In this document: in pieces, positions 7,069 through 15,050 of the stretch
Numbering within the stretch: the stretch's first letter is position 1
Layout: each line of letters starts with the position of its first letter
Assembly (NCBI GenBank): GCA_964587555.1
Contig: CAZPLR010000019.1
Coordinates: 1 to 32,396 of the forward strand
Reading direction: 5' to 3'
DNA: 32,396 nt
Origin: JAHHTP01 sp964587555
Lineage (GTDB): Bacteria > Bacillota > Clostridia > Oscillospirales > Ruminococcaceae
The notes under the pieces: generated by a model
The model's input: only the letters and a program-made list of their open reading frames with translations
The model's database searches: none
What the model was told of the DNA's origin: nothing
Position numbers and translations under genes: made by a program

Positions 7069-7120
7069 TGCATAAGGGGAAAGCGCCCTTATACAGATTT
7101 GGAAGAGAAACAGGACAAAG
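7069..7120 (+). repeat. 52-base dispersed repeat, copy B (ABC operon leader)
   Basis: Second copy of the element at 6053-6104. Its hairpin arms are ATAAGGG and CCCTTAT. It fills the 5' leader from the predicted transcription start to the ribosome binding site (AGGAGG, 7120-7125). Confidence 0.75.
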
Positions 7121-7132
7121 GAGGAGTGGACC

Positions 7133-8206
7133 TTGTTAGAGGTAAAAGGCTTAAGCAAGCGCTACGGCAGCCACATGGCGGTATCCGACCTGACCTTTAC
7201 GGTAGAAAAAGGGCAGATATACGGCTTTTTGGGACCAAACGGCGCGGGCAAATCCACCACGATGAATATCATTGCGGGCTGTCTTGCGGCGACCGAGGGA
7301 ACCGTTGCGATCAATGGGCATGATATTTTTGAGCAGCCGGTTGAGGCGAAGAAGTGTATTGGCTATCTGCCGGAGATACCGCCGCTTTATCCGGACATGA
7401 CGCCGTATGAATATCTGACCTTTGCGGCAAAGGCGAAGGGCGTAGAAAAAGCGAAGGTAAAGACCCAAGTGGAGGCGGCCATTGAAAAAACGGGCTTAAA
7501 AGAGATGCAGGATCGTCTGATCAAGCATCTATCCAAGGGCTATAAGCAGCGCGTCGGCATTGCGATGGCGCTGCTCGGCGATCCGGCGCTTATCATCCTA
7601 GACGAGCCGACGGTTGGACTTGATCCGAAGCAGATCATTGAGATACGCAATCTGATTTTGAGTTTAAAGGGTGAACACACGGTTATTTTGAGCAGCCATA
7701 TTCTGTCGGAGGTGCAGGAAATTTGTGATCAGATCCTTATCATCTCCCACGGAAAAATGGTGGCAAACGACTCGGCGGAGAATTTAGAAACGATATTCCG
7801 CGGGAAGATTACTGTGGAGCTGCGCGCTGCTTGCGATTCGGAGCGCTTTTTCTCGATTGTGCATACCGTGCCGGGCGTGACGAATGTTGTCGGGCAGGAA
7901 GAGGGAAACAAAAAAGCGACAAGCGGCACTGTGACCTTAAGCAACGAGGTCAATCAGGATGAGATTTGCGAAGCTTTGTTCTTTGCGTTTGCCAAAAAGG
8001 AGATCCCGCTTTTGCGGATGAATCTAACCCGCGCCAGCTTAGAGGATGTATTCTTGGAGCTGACCTCCGAAGCGCATGAGGAAGAGATAAAGCGGGCGGA
8101 GGCGGAAAAGGAAGAGAAAAAGCGGCTGGAGGAACGCAAAGAGCCTATTGAATACGATACGCTTGGACTAAAGATAGAAAGCGATGGGGAGGAGGACAAC
8201 CGATGA
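7133..8206 (+). CDS. ABC transporter ATP-binding protein (GldA-like, ABC-2 type)
   Basis: Energises export through the permease encoded next. Walker A is GPNGAGKST (residues 34-42), the Q-loop region is GYLPEIPPLYPDMTP, the signature is LSKGYKQR (diverged from LSGGQ, as usual for ABC-2 exporters), and Walker B with D-loop is LIILDEPTVGLDP, followed by the switch His in ILSSHIL. A long C-terminal part after residue 220 ends in a highly charged Glu/Lys/Arg tail of about 50 residues, longer than in many relatives. The start is TTG at 7133, supported by AAAGGAGGAG seven bases upstream. The stop overlaps the permease start (ATGA). It is the first gene of four. Confidence 0.95.
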   Translation: MLEVKGLSKRYGSHMAVSDLTFTVEKGQIYGFLGPNGAGKSTTMNIIAGCLAATEGTVAINGHDIFEQPVEAKKCIGYLPEIPPLYPDMTPYEYLTFAAKAKGVEKAKVKTQVEAAIEKTGLKEMQDRLIKHLSKGYKQRVGIAMALLGDPALIILDEPTVGLDPKQIIEIRNLILSLKGEHTVILSSHILSEVQEICDQILIISHGKMVANDSAENLETIFRGKITVELRAACDSERFFSIVHTVPGVTNVVGQEEGNKKATSGTVTLSNEVNQDEICEALFFAFAKKEIPLLRMNLTRASLEDVFLELTSEAHEEEIKRAEAEKEEKKRLEERKEPIEYDTLGLKIESDGEEDNR

Positions 8207-9066
8207 AGACGATCTATGAACGGGAATTAAGGGCTTACTTTCAGGGGGTGACTGGATATTTGTTTATCGGTTTTATTCTGCTGTTTGTCGGCATCTATAC
8301 CATGGCGCTCAATCTAGTCAGCTCCTATCCGAATTTTGAATACGTTTTGGGAAACATGAGTTTTATTTATATCATCGCGATCCCGATCCTGTCGATGCGC
8401 GTGATTGCGGAGGAGCGGAAACAGCGGACCGATCAGCTTTTATATGCGCTGCCGATGTCGATGCATAAGATCGTGCTGGGAAAGTATTTTGCGATGGTGA
8501 CGGTGCTTGCGATCCCTTGCGTGGTGACCGGCATTTATCCGCTGATCTTAAAAGCGTTTGGCAACGTCAATCTTCCGGCGGCTTATACCTCGCTGTTAGC
8601 GTTCTTCCTGCTTGGCGCGGCGCTTTTGGCGATTGGGATGTATGTTTCATCGGTGACGGAAAACCAGGTAATTGCGGCTGCACTCTGTTTCCTAGTAATG
8701 TTGATTAATTACTTTTTATCTACGCTTGCAAGCTATGTGCCGACGACTACGGCGGGATCGTTTATCGCGCTCACCATCTGCGCGATCCTGATCGGGGTAT
8801 TTTTCTGGTTCATGACCAAGAATGCCGCAATTGGGGTAACTGCGGGCTTCCTATGCGAGATTCCGTTGATTCTGGTCATGCTGTTTGCTTCGGATAAGCT
8901 TGCGGGGCTGTTCCCGGATATTATGGAAAGGCTTTCATTGTTTGAGCGGTTTTACAGCTTTATGAATGGAGCGTGCGATATCACCGCTTATCTCTATCTG
9001 CTGACGGTAGCGGCAGTGTTTGTATATATTACGGTGCAGTCCTTAGAAAGACGGAGGTGGAACTGA
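8203..9066 (+). CDS. ABC-2 type permease
   Basis: Membrane partner of the preceding ATPase. It has 287 residues with about six hydrophobic segments, the first at GYLFIGFILLFVGIYTMAL and the last at the C-terminus (YLYLLTVAAVFVYITVQSLE). The loop segment RVIAEERKQRTDQLLYALPM after the second segment is the conserved cytoplasmic coupling region of ABC-2 permeases of the GldF/NosY kind. The ATG overlaps the ATPase stop and GGGGAGGAGG precedes it. Its stop overlaps the next start by one base (TGATG). Translational coupling of three genes indicates one complex. Confidence 0.93.
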   Translation: MKTIYERELRAYFQGVTGYLFIGFILLFVGIYTMALNLVSSYPNFEYVLGNMSFIYIIAIPILSMRVIAEERKQRTDQLLYALPMSMHKIVLGKYFAMVTVLAIPCVVTGIYPLILKAFGNVNLPAAYTSLLAFFLLGAALLAIGMYVSSVTENQVIAAALCFLVMLINYFLSTLASYVPTTTAGSFIALTICAILIGVFFWFMTKNAAIGVTAGFLCEIPLILVMLFASDKLAGLFPDIMERLSLFERFYSFMNGACDITAYLYLLTVAAVFVYITVQSLERRRWN

Positions 9067-10535
9067 TGAAACGCCAGAACGAGAAAAACGAATTTGCGCC
9101 GAAAAAGAATTTCCTTGCGCATGTGAAGGAAATCTTTTCAGGCAGGGCGGTGAGATTGGGCGGCTACAGCGCGATATCCATCCTAGTCGTAGTGGTGATC
9201 GCGGTAGTTGTAAATCTTTGCGTTGGAAAGCTTCCTTCCTCTGTCACAACGTTTGATACCTCAAATGATAAGCTGTCGAGCATCTCGGAACAGACAAAGG
9301 AGATTGTTTCGGGGCTGACTGAGCCGGTATCGCTTTACTGGATTGTGCAGTCGGGCGAGGAGAACGTGGTGATCGAGCAATTGCTTGCGCGTTATGCAGA
9401 TTTGTCCGACAAGCTGACGGTGGAGCAGATCGATCCGGTTGTGAATCCAAACTTTGCCTCGCAGTACACTTCCGGAACTGTGACCAATAACTGCATAATT
9501 GCCGTCTGCGGGGAGCGCAGCAAGTTTATCCCGTACACCGATATCTATGTGAGCGATTACACAGATTATTATACGACCGGGCAGGCAACCACCACATTTT
9601 ATGGCGAAACGGAATTAACCAGCGCGATCGACTATGTTACCAAAGAGGATATGCCGAAAATGTATCTGCTGGGCGGGCACGGCTCCAATAAACCGGACAC
9701 GTCCCTTTCCAATATGATTGCAAAGCAGAATATCCTGCTTTCTGACCTGAGCCTGCTGACCGAGGAAAGCGTGCCGGAGGACTGCGATCTGCTATTATTG
9801 TTTGCGCTGGAAAGCGATCTTTCCCAAGCGGAGACTGAGGCGGTCAAAGCGTATATGGAAAACGGCGGCAAGCTGCTGCTTGTTTCGAATTACAACGGAA
9901 CGGATATGCCAAACCTGATGAGCGTGATGGAAGCATATGGCGTTACGATGGAGCAGGGGGTTGTCTTTGAGGGCAGCGCGAACGGCTACTATCAGTATCC
10001 GTACTGGTTATTGCCGGAGATCAAGACCCATACCATTACCGAACCGTTGACCGAAGGGTACTATATTCTGTACCCACAGGCGCAGGCGCTGACCATTGCG
10101 CAGGAGCTGCCGGATGGCGTGACAGTTTCGCCGCTTTTGAGTACCACCAGCTCCGGCTATATCAAGCGGGATGTTTCCAACCTGACGACCCTAGAGAAGG
10201 AGGATGGGGATGCAGAGGGAGCCTATGCCGTGGCTGCGGCGATCTCGGATGAGAACACCGGCGCGCAGGCGGTTTGGTTTTCCGGCGCGTTTTTCACACA
10301 ATCGAATTTTGATGAGGTGGTAAGCGGCGCAAATACGGACCTATTTCTCAATGCGGTAAGCTGGATGTGCAAATCGGAAAGCGACATCACGATCCACGCA
10401 AAGACAATTACCAACGAATACCTAACGATTTCGACTGGAACGCGGGCGGTTTTAATCCTTGTAATGGTCGGTTTGCTGCCGATTGTCTGCATCGGCTTTG
10501 GCATTTATGTCTGGGCAGTCAGAAGAAAACGGTAA
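9066..10535 (+). CDS. GldG-like ABC transport auxiliary protein
   Basis: The 489-residue protein matches the GldG/ABC_transp_aux layout. It has a short basic cytoplasmic start, one membrane segment (residues about 35-57, YSAISILVVVVIAVVVNLCV), and a large extracytoplasmic part with an alternating alpha/beta segment (MYLLGGHGSNKPDTSLSNMI, then DLLLLFALESDLSQAETEAV) related to glutamine-amidotransferase-like folds. A second membrane segment (AVLILVMVGLLPIVCIGFGI) is followed by the basic tail RRKR. The start at ATG 9066 overlaps the permease stop and has GGAGGTGG upstream; earlier in-frame codons lie inside the permease. In Bacteroidota the relatives serve gliding motility; in Clostridia the substrate is unknown. 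Confidence 0.9.
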   Translation: MKRQNEKNEFAPKKNFLAHVKEIFSGRAVRLGGYSAISILVVVVIAVVVNLCVGKLPSSVTTFDTSNDKLSSISEQTKEIVSGLTEPVSLYWIVQSGEENVVIEQLLARYADLSDKLTVEQIDPVVNPNFASQYTSGTVTNNCIIAVCGERSKFIPYTDIYVSDYTDYYTTGQATTTFYGETELTSAIDYVTKEDMPKMYLLGGHGSNKPDTSLSNMIAKQNILLSDLSLLTEESVPEDCDLLLLFALESDLSQAETEAVKAYMENGGKLLLVSNYNGTDMPNLMSVMEAYGVTMEQGVVFEGSANGYYQYPYWLLPEIKTHTITEPLTEGYYILYPQAQALTIAQELPDGVTVSPLLSTTSSGYIKRDVSNLTTLEKEDGDAEGAYAVAAAISDENTGAQAVWFSGAFFTQSNFDEVVSGANTDLFLNAVSWMCKSESDITIHAKTITNEYLTISTGTRAVLILVMVGLLPIVCIGFGIYVWAVRRKR

Positions 10536-10583
10536 TTTTCATCCGGAGCGGCGGTTTAGCGCATCAAAGGAAAGGAGAACAGA

Positions 10584-11600
10584 ATGAAACGTTCGGTAAA
10601 ACTTACAGGATTGGTCGGGATATTGGTGCTTTGCGTCGGAGCGTATTTTATCGTTTCGGCTGTCTCTAAAAATGCGGAGCAGCCGGAGGACACCGGCTAC
10701 ACCATCGCCGATTATGATGGTTCGATTATATCTCGGATCGATTGGACCTATCAGGGGGAGGAAAACAGTCTGCAAAAGACCGACGGAAACTGGAGTAATG
10801 CCGCTGACGCGGACTTCCCTGTCAAGCAGTCGGCTGTCAGCAGCATGACGGAGGCGCTTTCCTCCCTAAGCGCTTCCCGGCGTCTGGAAGGAGTCAGCGA
10901 CCTTTCGCAGTACGGTTTAGAAACGCCGACGGTCACCGTGTATATGATGACCGAAAACGGGGAAGAAGCAGTCTTTGCAATTGGGAGCAAAAATGATGTG
11001 ACCAGCGAGTACTACATCCAATATGCGCAGGGAGATACTATTTCCACCGATCTGGTTTATTTGGTTCCGGAAAGCTTTGGCGGCGCGTTTTGTTGTGTAA
11101 TGAAGGACCTATTGCAGATGGAGAGTTTGCCTTCCATCAGTGATATCAATATGATTAAGGTAGAATCCTCCGAAACCTATCGCCTTAGCTTTATGGGAGA
11201 CGATGAGGAATTTCCGTGGACGCTGTGGGATGCGGACAGCCAGAGGTACAATGCGAATACCTCGCTCTGTGAAAGTGTTGCCGACGCGATCAAGTATCTG
11301 AGCTTTATCGACTGTGTGGATTATCATGCGGACACGACCGATCTCAGCCAGTATGGGCTGGACGATCCGAACGCTGTAGTCACAGTTTCCTATCCGGTTA
11401 CAACGACCGACAGCGAGGGAAATTCGGTGGAAGATGAGGAAAATCTCGTGCTTTCGTTCGGCGGAACGAATGATACCGGCGACGTTTATGTGCAGATAGA
11501 GGGTTATTCGATGCTTTACACCGTTTCTGCACAGGATGTTGAAGCGATTTGCGGCAATACGGTCAAGCAGTTAACTACCCTTTCGCTTGAAACCGAATAA
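10584..11600 (+). CDS. DUF4340 domain-containing protein
   Basis: This 338-residue protein starts with a membrane anchor or uncleaved signal (LVGILVLCVGAYFIVSAVSK). The extracytoplasmic part contains the recurring DUF4340 pattern DLSQYGLETPTVTVYM and, about 140 residues later, DLSQYGLDDPNAVVTVSY, so two internal repeats are visible. DUF4340 proteins regularly follow GldG-like genes in this four-gene arrangement, so it is taken as the last component of the same exporter. Start: ATG 10584 with AAAGGAG upstream, 48 bases after the previous stop. A hairpin at 11609-11640 ends the operon. Confidence 0.88.
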   Translation: MKRSVKLTGLVGILVLCVGAYFIVSAVSKNAEQPEDTGYTIADYDGSIISRIDWTYQGEENSLQKTDGNWSNAADADFPVKQSAVSSMTEALSSLSASRRLEGVSDLSQYGLETPTVTVYMMTENGEEAVFAIGSKNDVTSEYYIQYAQGDTISTDLVYLVPESFGGAFCCVMKDLLQMESLPSISDINMIKVESSETYRLSFMGDDEEFPWTLWDADSQRYNANTSLCESVADAIKYLSFIDCVDYHADTTDLSQYGLDDPNAVVTVSYPVTTTDSEGNSVEDEENLVLSFGGTNDTGDVYVQIEGYSMLYTVSAQDVEAICGNTVKQLTTLSLETE

Positions 11601-11608
11601 TGTGTTTT

Positions 11609-11643
11609 CTCCCGCTTTTTCCGAAACGAAAAAGCGGGAGTTC
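11609..11643 (+). terminator. terminator of the ABC exporter operon
   Basis: CTCCCGCTTTTT (11609-11620) and AAAAAGCGGGAG (11629-11640) form a perfect 12-bp stem with an 8-base loop. The following T-run is short. Confidence 0.7.
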
Positions 11644-11659
11644 TGCGCACCTGTATCAG

Positions 11660-11688
11660 TTGCATTTATAGGTGAAAAGCGCTATAAT
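11660..11688 (+). promoter_or_regulatory. promoter of the rRNA methyltransferase gene
   Basis: TTGCAT (11660-11665), 17 bases, TATAAT (11683-11688). Confidence 0.75.
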
Positions 11689-11721
11689 AGAGGAAACACA
11701 TGGAAAGAGGAATGGTCAGCC

Positions 11722-12954
11722 ATGAAGATACAAAGAAAATTTCCGGCCCTGCAGATTACAAAAAAAGGGGAACGCGCGTTGCTTGCGGGGCATCCGTGGG
11801 TTTACGATACGGAGGTAGTTACTTCGCAGACAGGGCTGTCAAACGGTGCGCTGGTAGATGTTGTAAATGAAAAGGGGCGTTATCTTGGCACCGGTTTTTT
11901 GAGTCTGCAAAGCAAGATCCGTATCCGCTTGATTTCCCGCAGCACCAATGATCTGTTTGATGAGGCGTTTTGGGAGCGGCGGCTGCGCTATGCGTGGCAA
12001 TATCGGAAGAGTGTGCTGCGAAAGGAGGATTTGACCTGCTGCCGGATTATATTTGGGGAGGCTGATTCCTTTCCGGGATTGACGGTCGACCGCTTTTGCG
12101 ATCTTTTGGTTACGCAGACGCTTTCGGTGGGGATGGAGCTGCTCAAGCCGGTGATCTTTCCGACGCTGGTGCGCATTCTGCGAGAGGACGGTCAGCAGAT
12201 CAACGGCGTTTTTGAACGCAACGACGTCGCGATTCGCAAGCTGGAGGGCTTGGAGGAATATAAGGCTTGGTATCCGCTTGCTGAAGAATGCGCGCCCCAA
12301 AGCGTGGTGACGCGCATCTGCGAAAACGGCATCTATTATGATGTAGATGTGGAAAACGGGCAGAAAACCGGCTTTTTTCTCGACCAAAAATACAACCGCC
12401 TTGCGGTGATGCAGTTAGCGCGGGGGAAACGGGTGCTTGACTGCTTTACCCACACCGGCTCGTTTGCGCTGAATGCCGCAAAGGGCGGTGCGCTTTCGGT
12501 TTGCGCGGCGGATATCTCGGAATCCGCAATCGAAATGGCAAAGCATAACGCGGCGCTCAACGGCTTGACTGATCGGATGGAGTTTGCTGTCTGCGACATT
12601 TTTGAGCTTTTGCCGGCCTTGGAGCGGGAGGGGAAAAAGCCTTATGATTTTATCATTTTAGATCCGCCGGCGTTTACGAAATCGCGCAGAACGGTGGATA
12701 ACGCGAAGCGCGGCTATAAGGAGATCAACTATAGGGCGATGAAGGTGCTGCCGCGCGGCGGATATTTTGCAACTGCTTCCTGTTCGCATTTTATGCCGGA
12801 TAAGCTGTTTGCACAGATGTTGAATGAGGCGGCCGCCGATGCAAAGGTGCAGCTGCGTCAGATTGAGGCGCGTCAGCAATCGCCGGATCACCCGATCCTA
12901 TGGAACGTGCCGGAAACGGATTATTTGAAGTTTTATCTGTTTCAGGTGGTGTAA
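11722..12954 (+). CDS. rlmI: class I SAM-dependent rRNA (cytosine-C5) methyltransferase, RlmI family
   Basis: Predicted to methylate a cytosine of 23S rRNA. The 410 residues contain an N-terminal PUA-like RNA-binding domain (residues about 1-75, with KGERALLAGHPWVYDTEV). A middle part has GEADSFPGLTVDRF and NGQKTGFFLDQKYNR, and the Rossmann methyltransferase domain has the SAM-binding strand VLDCFTHTGSFALNAAKGGA and the motif IILDPPAFTKSR. A Cys follows in ATASCSHFM. This is the full RlmI/YwbD layout. The ATG at 11722 was chosen because the homology starts there, AGAGGA lies upstream, and the promoter at 11660-11688 would fall inside any longer frame. Which base is methylated in this organism is inferred from E. 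coli RlmI. Confidence 0.88.
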   Translation: MKIQRKFPALQITKKGERALLAGHPWVYDTEVVTSQTGLSNGALVDVVNEKGRYLGTGFLSLQSKIRIRLISRSTNDLFDEAFWERRLRYAWQYRKSVLRKEDLTCCRIIFGEADSFPGLTVDRFCDLLVTQTLSVGMELLKPVIFPTLVRILREDGQQINGVFERNDVAIRKLEGLEEYKAWYPLAEECAPQSVVTRICENGIYYDVDVENGQKTGFFLDQKYNRLAVMQLARGKRVLDCFTHTGSFALNAAKGGALSVCAADISESAIEMAKHNAALNGLTDRMEFAVCDIFELLPALEREGKKPYDFIILDPPAFTKSRRTVDNAKRGYKEINYRAMKVLPRGGYFATASCSHFMPDKLFAQMLNEAAADAKVQLRQIEARQQSPDHPILWNVPETDYLKFYLFQVV

Positions 12955-12968
12955 AATGTTAAGATGGA

Positions 12969-13004
12969 AAAGCGCCGCTTACGAATAGAGGAACGGCGTT
13001 TTTA
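12969..13004 (+). terminator. terminator of rlmI
   Basis: AAGCGCCG and CGGCGTTT pair (one G-U) around a 16-base loop, followed by TTTT. Confidence 0.65.
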
Positions 13005-13007
13005 GTC

Positions 13008-13040
13008 AAAAAAATGCGCCGGCATCATGCCGACGCATTT
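13008..13040 (-). terminator. terminator of the tRNA-Gly gene
   Basis: On the minus strand, arms AAATGCGTCGGC and GCCGGCGCATTT form a stem with one G-U pair, ending in seven T. It begins at the last base of the tRNA CCA end. Confidence 0.75.
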
Positions 13041-13113
13041 GGAGCGGGTAACGGGAATCGAACCCGCAACCTCAGCTTGGGAAGCTGATATTTTACCATT
13101 AAACTATACCCGC
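13040..13113 (-). tRNA. tRNA-Gly (anticodon CCC)
   Basis: On the minus strand the gene starts GCGGGTATAG and its acceptor arm GCGGGTA pairs perfectly with TACCCGC. The anticodon stem TCAGC/GCTGA encloses the loop TTCCCAA, so the anticodon is CCC (reads GGG). The T-arm has GGTTCGAATCC-type sequence (GCGGGTTCGAATCCCGT). The discriminator is T and CCA is encoded. It has its own consensus promoter (13148-13176) and terminator (13008-13040), a monocistronic tRNA gene. Confidence 0.95.
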
Positions 13114-13118
13114 ACAGG

Positions 13119-13145
13119 ATAAGCCGTCTTTTTATGACGGCTTAT
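13119..13145. other. hairpin in the pre-tRNA-Gly leader
   Basis: ATAAGCCGTC (13119-13128) and GACGGCTTAT (13136-13145) are perfect 10-bp arms with a 7-base loop. They lie between the promoter's predicted start site (about 13141) and the mature tRNA 5' end (13113). On the plus strand a T-rich tract follows, so it may instead be an old terminator. Confidence 0.6.
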
Positions 13146-13147
13146 TT

Positions 13148-13176
13148 ATTATACACGATTCTGTCTGCTTTGTCAA
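13148..13176 (-). promoter_or_regulatory. perfect consensus promoter of tRNA-Gly
   Basis: On the minus strand, TTGACA (13176-13171), 17 bases, TATAAT (13153-13148). Confidence 0.9.
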
Positions 13177-13217
13177 GTGCCTACGACGGAAAAGTCAGAA
13201 AATCTTTGCTTTTCTCG

Positions 13218-14849
13218 TCACCAGACCCGCTTGATGTAGACCCTTCCGGAGATATCGTAATAATTTGGCATGGAAAGCGATGCGGTAAAGGCGATCTCTG
13301 GGCTGACACCTCCTAAATACAGCCTAAAGTGCTGTCCATCCTCCATAACGGTGAGATAGTCCGGATGGGAAGCGCCCTCAATCACGAGCGAAGCGCTGTC
13401 AAAAATCAGCTTCTTTTCGGTATCGTAATCAAACCACAGCTCATATTCTCCGGCGGCGGCAATATACTGTGCGATCTGATAACGCAGGGTCGTGGTACGG
13501 TTTTTTACCTCATCATAGCTTTCCAGGCTTTCAATGCCGAAATCTGCCACGCGGAAGGTTTCGTTGTCCGGCATTGGCGGGATATCTGGCGTACTGCCGA
13601 CATAATAGGCTTCCATGCTTCGCAGAATCGGCGTTCCGACATAGCCCGCAATTGTCAGACGCAGTTTTGTAACCTGCCGCGTCTGGAAGAAATCGATCTT
13701 TTTATGCCCGACCGCGCTTCCGGTGCAGAGCAGGCTCCATACGCCGTCAGTCAGTCCCTCTAAGCGGTAGCCGCGAATCCGTTCGCCGTAGCGGATATCC
13801 TCCATTAGGACAACGTGATCGACCTGCTGCGGCTTCTCAAAGCTGATTTCATGAATCAGCCCCTCGCCAGCGGTCTGCGCCAACGGGTGCGAAAAGCGAC
13901 GCCGGATCTCATCTCCCAGCTCCTTCATCCGCGCGCGGTCCGCCGGCTCGATTTTTCCCTTTGGATTCGGCGCGTGATTGATCAGCAGCACCGCGCCATG
14001 ACCGACCGATTGATAATACATATTGAGCAGTTCGTCCAGCGTGTGCAGCTTGTTTTTCGGATCAGGGTTATAGGTCCACTCGCGACGCAGCCGTGCATCG
14101 CATTCGAGCGGCATCCAGCATTCGCCGTCCGGATTACCATGCTTTTGCGTGGATACGCCGCTCAGTGCGTCATAGCGGGAAACGCTGTTCCATGCCGGAT
14201 CAGACGCATAGCCTTCCTCCTGCCCCACCCAACGGATGGTTGCATTGTAGCTTTGGAAGACCATCGCGTTCGGCGCATACTTTTGCAGGATATCGCCGAC
14301 CTCGATCGCGAGCGAACCGTCAAACCACACCTCGACCATGTCGCCGTAGCGGGATAACAGTTCGGTAAGCCATCCGCGATAAACCTTGTTGTATGCCTCC
14401 TGCTTTGCCGGGTCGGTGGTAATACCCTGATTTGCAGCGCCGTGCGACGCGCTGGATCCGCTTATGTAGACACCCAAACGGATCCCACGCTTCTGGCAGG
14501 AATCGTACAGCTCTTGAACCATATCGCCCGGATAATTTGTGTTTTGCAGTCCGAAGTCGGAATATTCGGTTCTCCATCGACAGAAGCCAAGCCCGTGCTT
14601 CGCGACGAAGACGATGTATTTTGCGCCTAAGTCGCAGGCGGCGTCAACCCATTCCTCTGCATCAAATTCTGAGATATCGCAGGAGGTAAGCAGCTCCTTG
14701 CGAAAATCTGGGTCTAGGAGACGTTCTTTCTGGATTGTGTCCGGATTGGGAAATGGGAACCAGTGGACGAACATTCCAAGTTCCATATCCTGCCAGTTTA
14801 ACTGTGCGGGCGTCGGTCGTGCCAATGCCCATGCAGCGTCTTTTTTCAT
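13218..14849 (-). CDS. alpha-L-fucosidase-like glycoside hydrolase (GH29)
   Basis: Predicted retaining exo-glycosidase removing alpha-fucosyl residues. Over 543 residues it shows the GH29 barrel: PTPAQLNWQDMELGMFVHWF (family form is fGlFiHWG), EWVDAACDLGAKYIVFVAKH, GIRLGVYIS and the nucleophile Asp in MVEVWFDGS. After about residue 345 a beta-rich, discoidin-like C-terminal region follows (IRGYRLEGLTDGVWSLL). The usual KHHDGF motif reads KHGLGF, so one active-site His and the Asp are replaced and the substrate may differ. No signal peptide is visible, so it should act on imported oligosaccharides. The ATG at 14849 has GGAGG eight bases upstream; the ATG at 14864 does not. Promoter at 14922-14950. 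Confidence 0.85.
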   Translation of the reverse strand: MKKDAAWALARPTPAQLNWQDMELGMFVHWFPFPNPDTIQKERLLDPDFRKELLTSCDISEFDAEEWVDAACDLGAKYIVFVAKHGLGFCRWRTEYSDFGLQNTNYPGDMVQELYDSCQKRGIRLGVYISGSSASHGAANQGITTDPAKQEAYNKVYRGWLTELLSRYGDMVEVWFDGSLAIEVGDILQKYAPNAMVFQSYNATIRWVGQEEGYASDPAWNSVSRYDALSGVSTQKHGNPDGECWMPLECDARLRREWTYNPDPKNKLHTLDELLNMYYQSVGHGAVLLINHAPNPKGKIEPADRARMKELGDEIRRRFSHPLAQTAGEGLIHEISFEKPQQVDHVVLMEDIRYGERIRGYRLEGLTDGVWSLLCTGSAVGHKKIDFFQTRQVTKLRLTIAGYVGTPILRSMEAYYVGSTPDIPPMPDNETFRVADFGIESLESYDEVKNRTTTLRYQIAQYIAAAGEYELWFDYDTEKKLIFDSASLVIEGASHPDYLTVMEDGQHFRLYLGGVSPEIAFTASLSMPNYYDISGRVYIKRVW

Positions 14850-14921
14850 AAAATTTTCCTCCATTTTCCTCTGCTTTCGATGTAAGGGAAATGCAGGCGC
14901 ATTCCTTCTTACTTTATCTTT

Positions 14922-14950
14922 ATTATATCAAACCCTGATTGAAACGTCAA
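14922..14950 (-). promoter_or_regulatory. promoter of the GH29 gene
   Basis: On the minus strand, TTGACG (14950-14945), 17 bases, TATAAT (14927-14922). The start site would be near 14915, about 65 bases before the ATG. Confidence 0.85.
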
Positions 14951-14983
14951 GGGAATGCCAACGTTTTCTTTCTCTTCAAATAC

Positions 14984-14997
14984 GATACATTTTGTAA
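14984..14997. promoter_or_regulatory. candidate regulator site 1 upstream of GH29
   Basis: GATACATTTTGTAA contains the dyad TACAnnnTGTA-like arms and differs by one base from the site at 15012-15025. The centre lies about 75 bases upstream of the predicted GH29 start site. Confidence 0.5.
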
Positions 14998-15011
14998 AAA
15001 TATGATGTGCT

Positions 15012-15025
15012 GATACAATTTGTAA
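15012..15025. promoter_or_regulatory. candidate regulator site 2 upstream of GH29
   Basis: GATACAATTTGTAA repeats the site at 14984-14997 with a 28-base offset in the same orientation. Two phased sites upstream of the -35 box fit an activator or a cooperative regulator. Confidence 0.5.
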
Positions 15026-15033
15026 TGGTAAAA

Positions 15034-15050
15034 AGGATGACGAAAATCCT
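15034..15050 (-). terminator. weak terminator of the GNAT remnant
   Basis: On the minus strand AGGAT and ATCCT pair around a 7-base loop, followed by TTTT. The stem is short, but its position just after the end of the GNAT homology fits. Confidence 0.35.
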
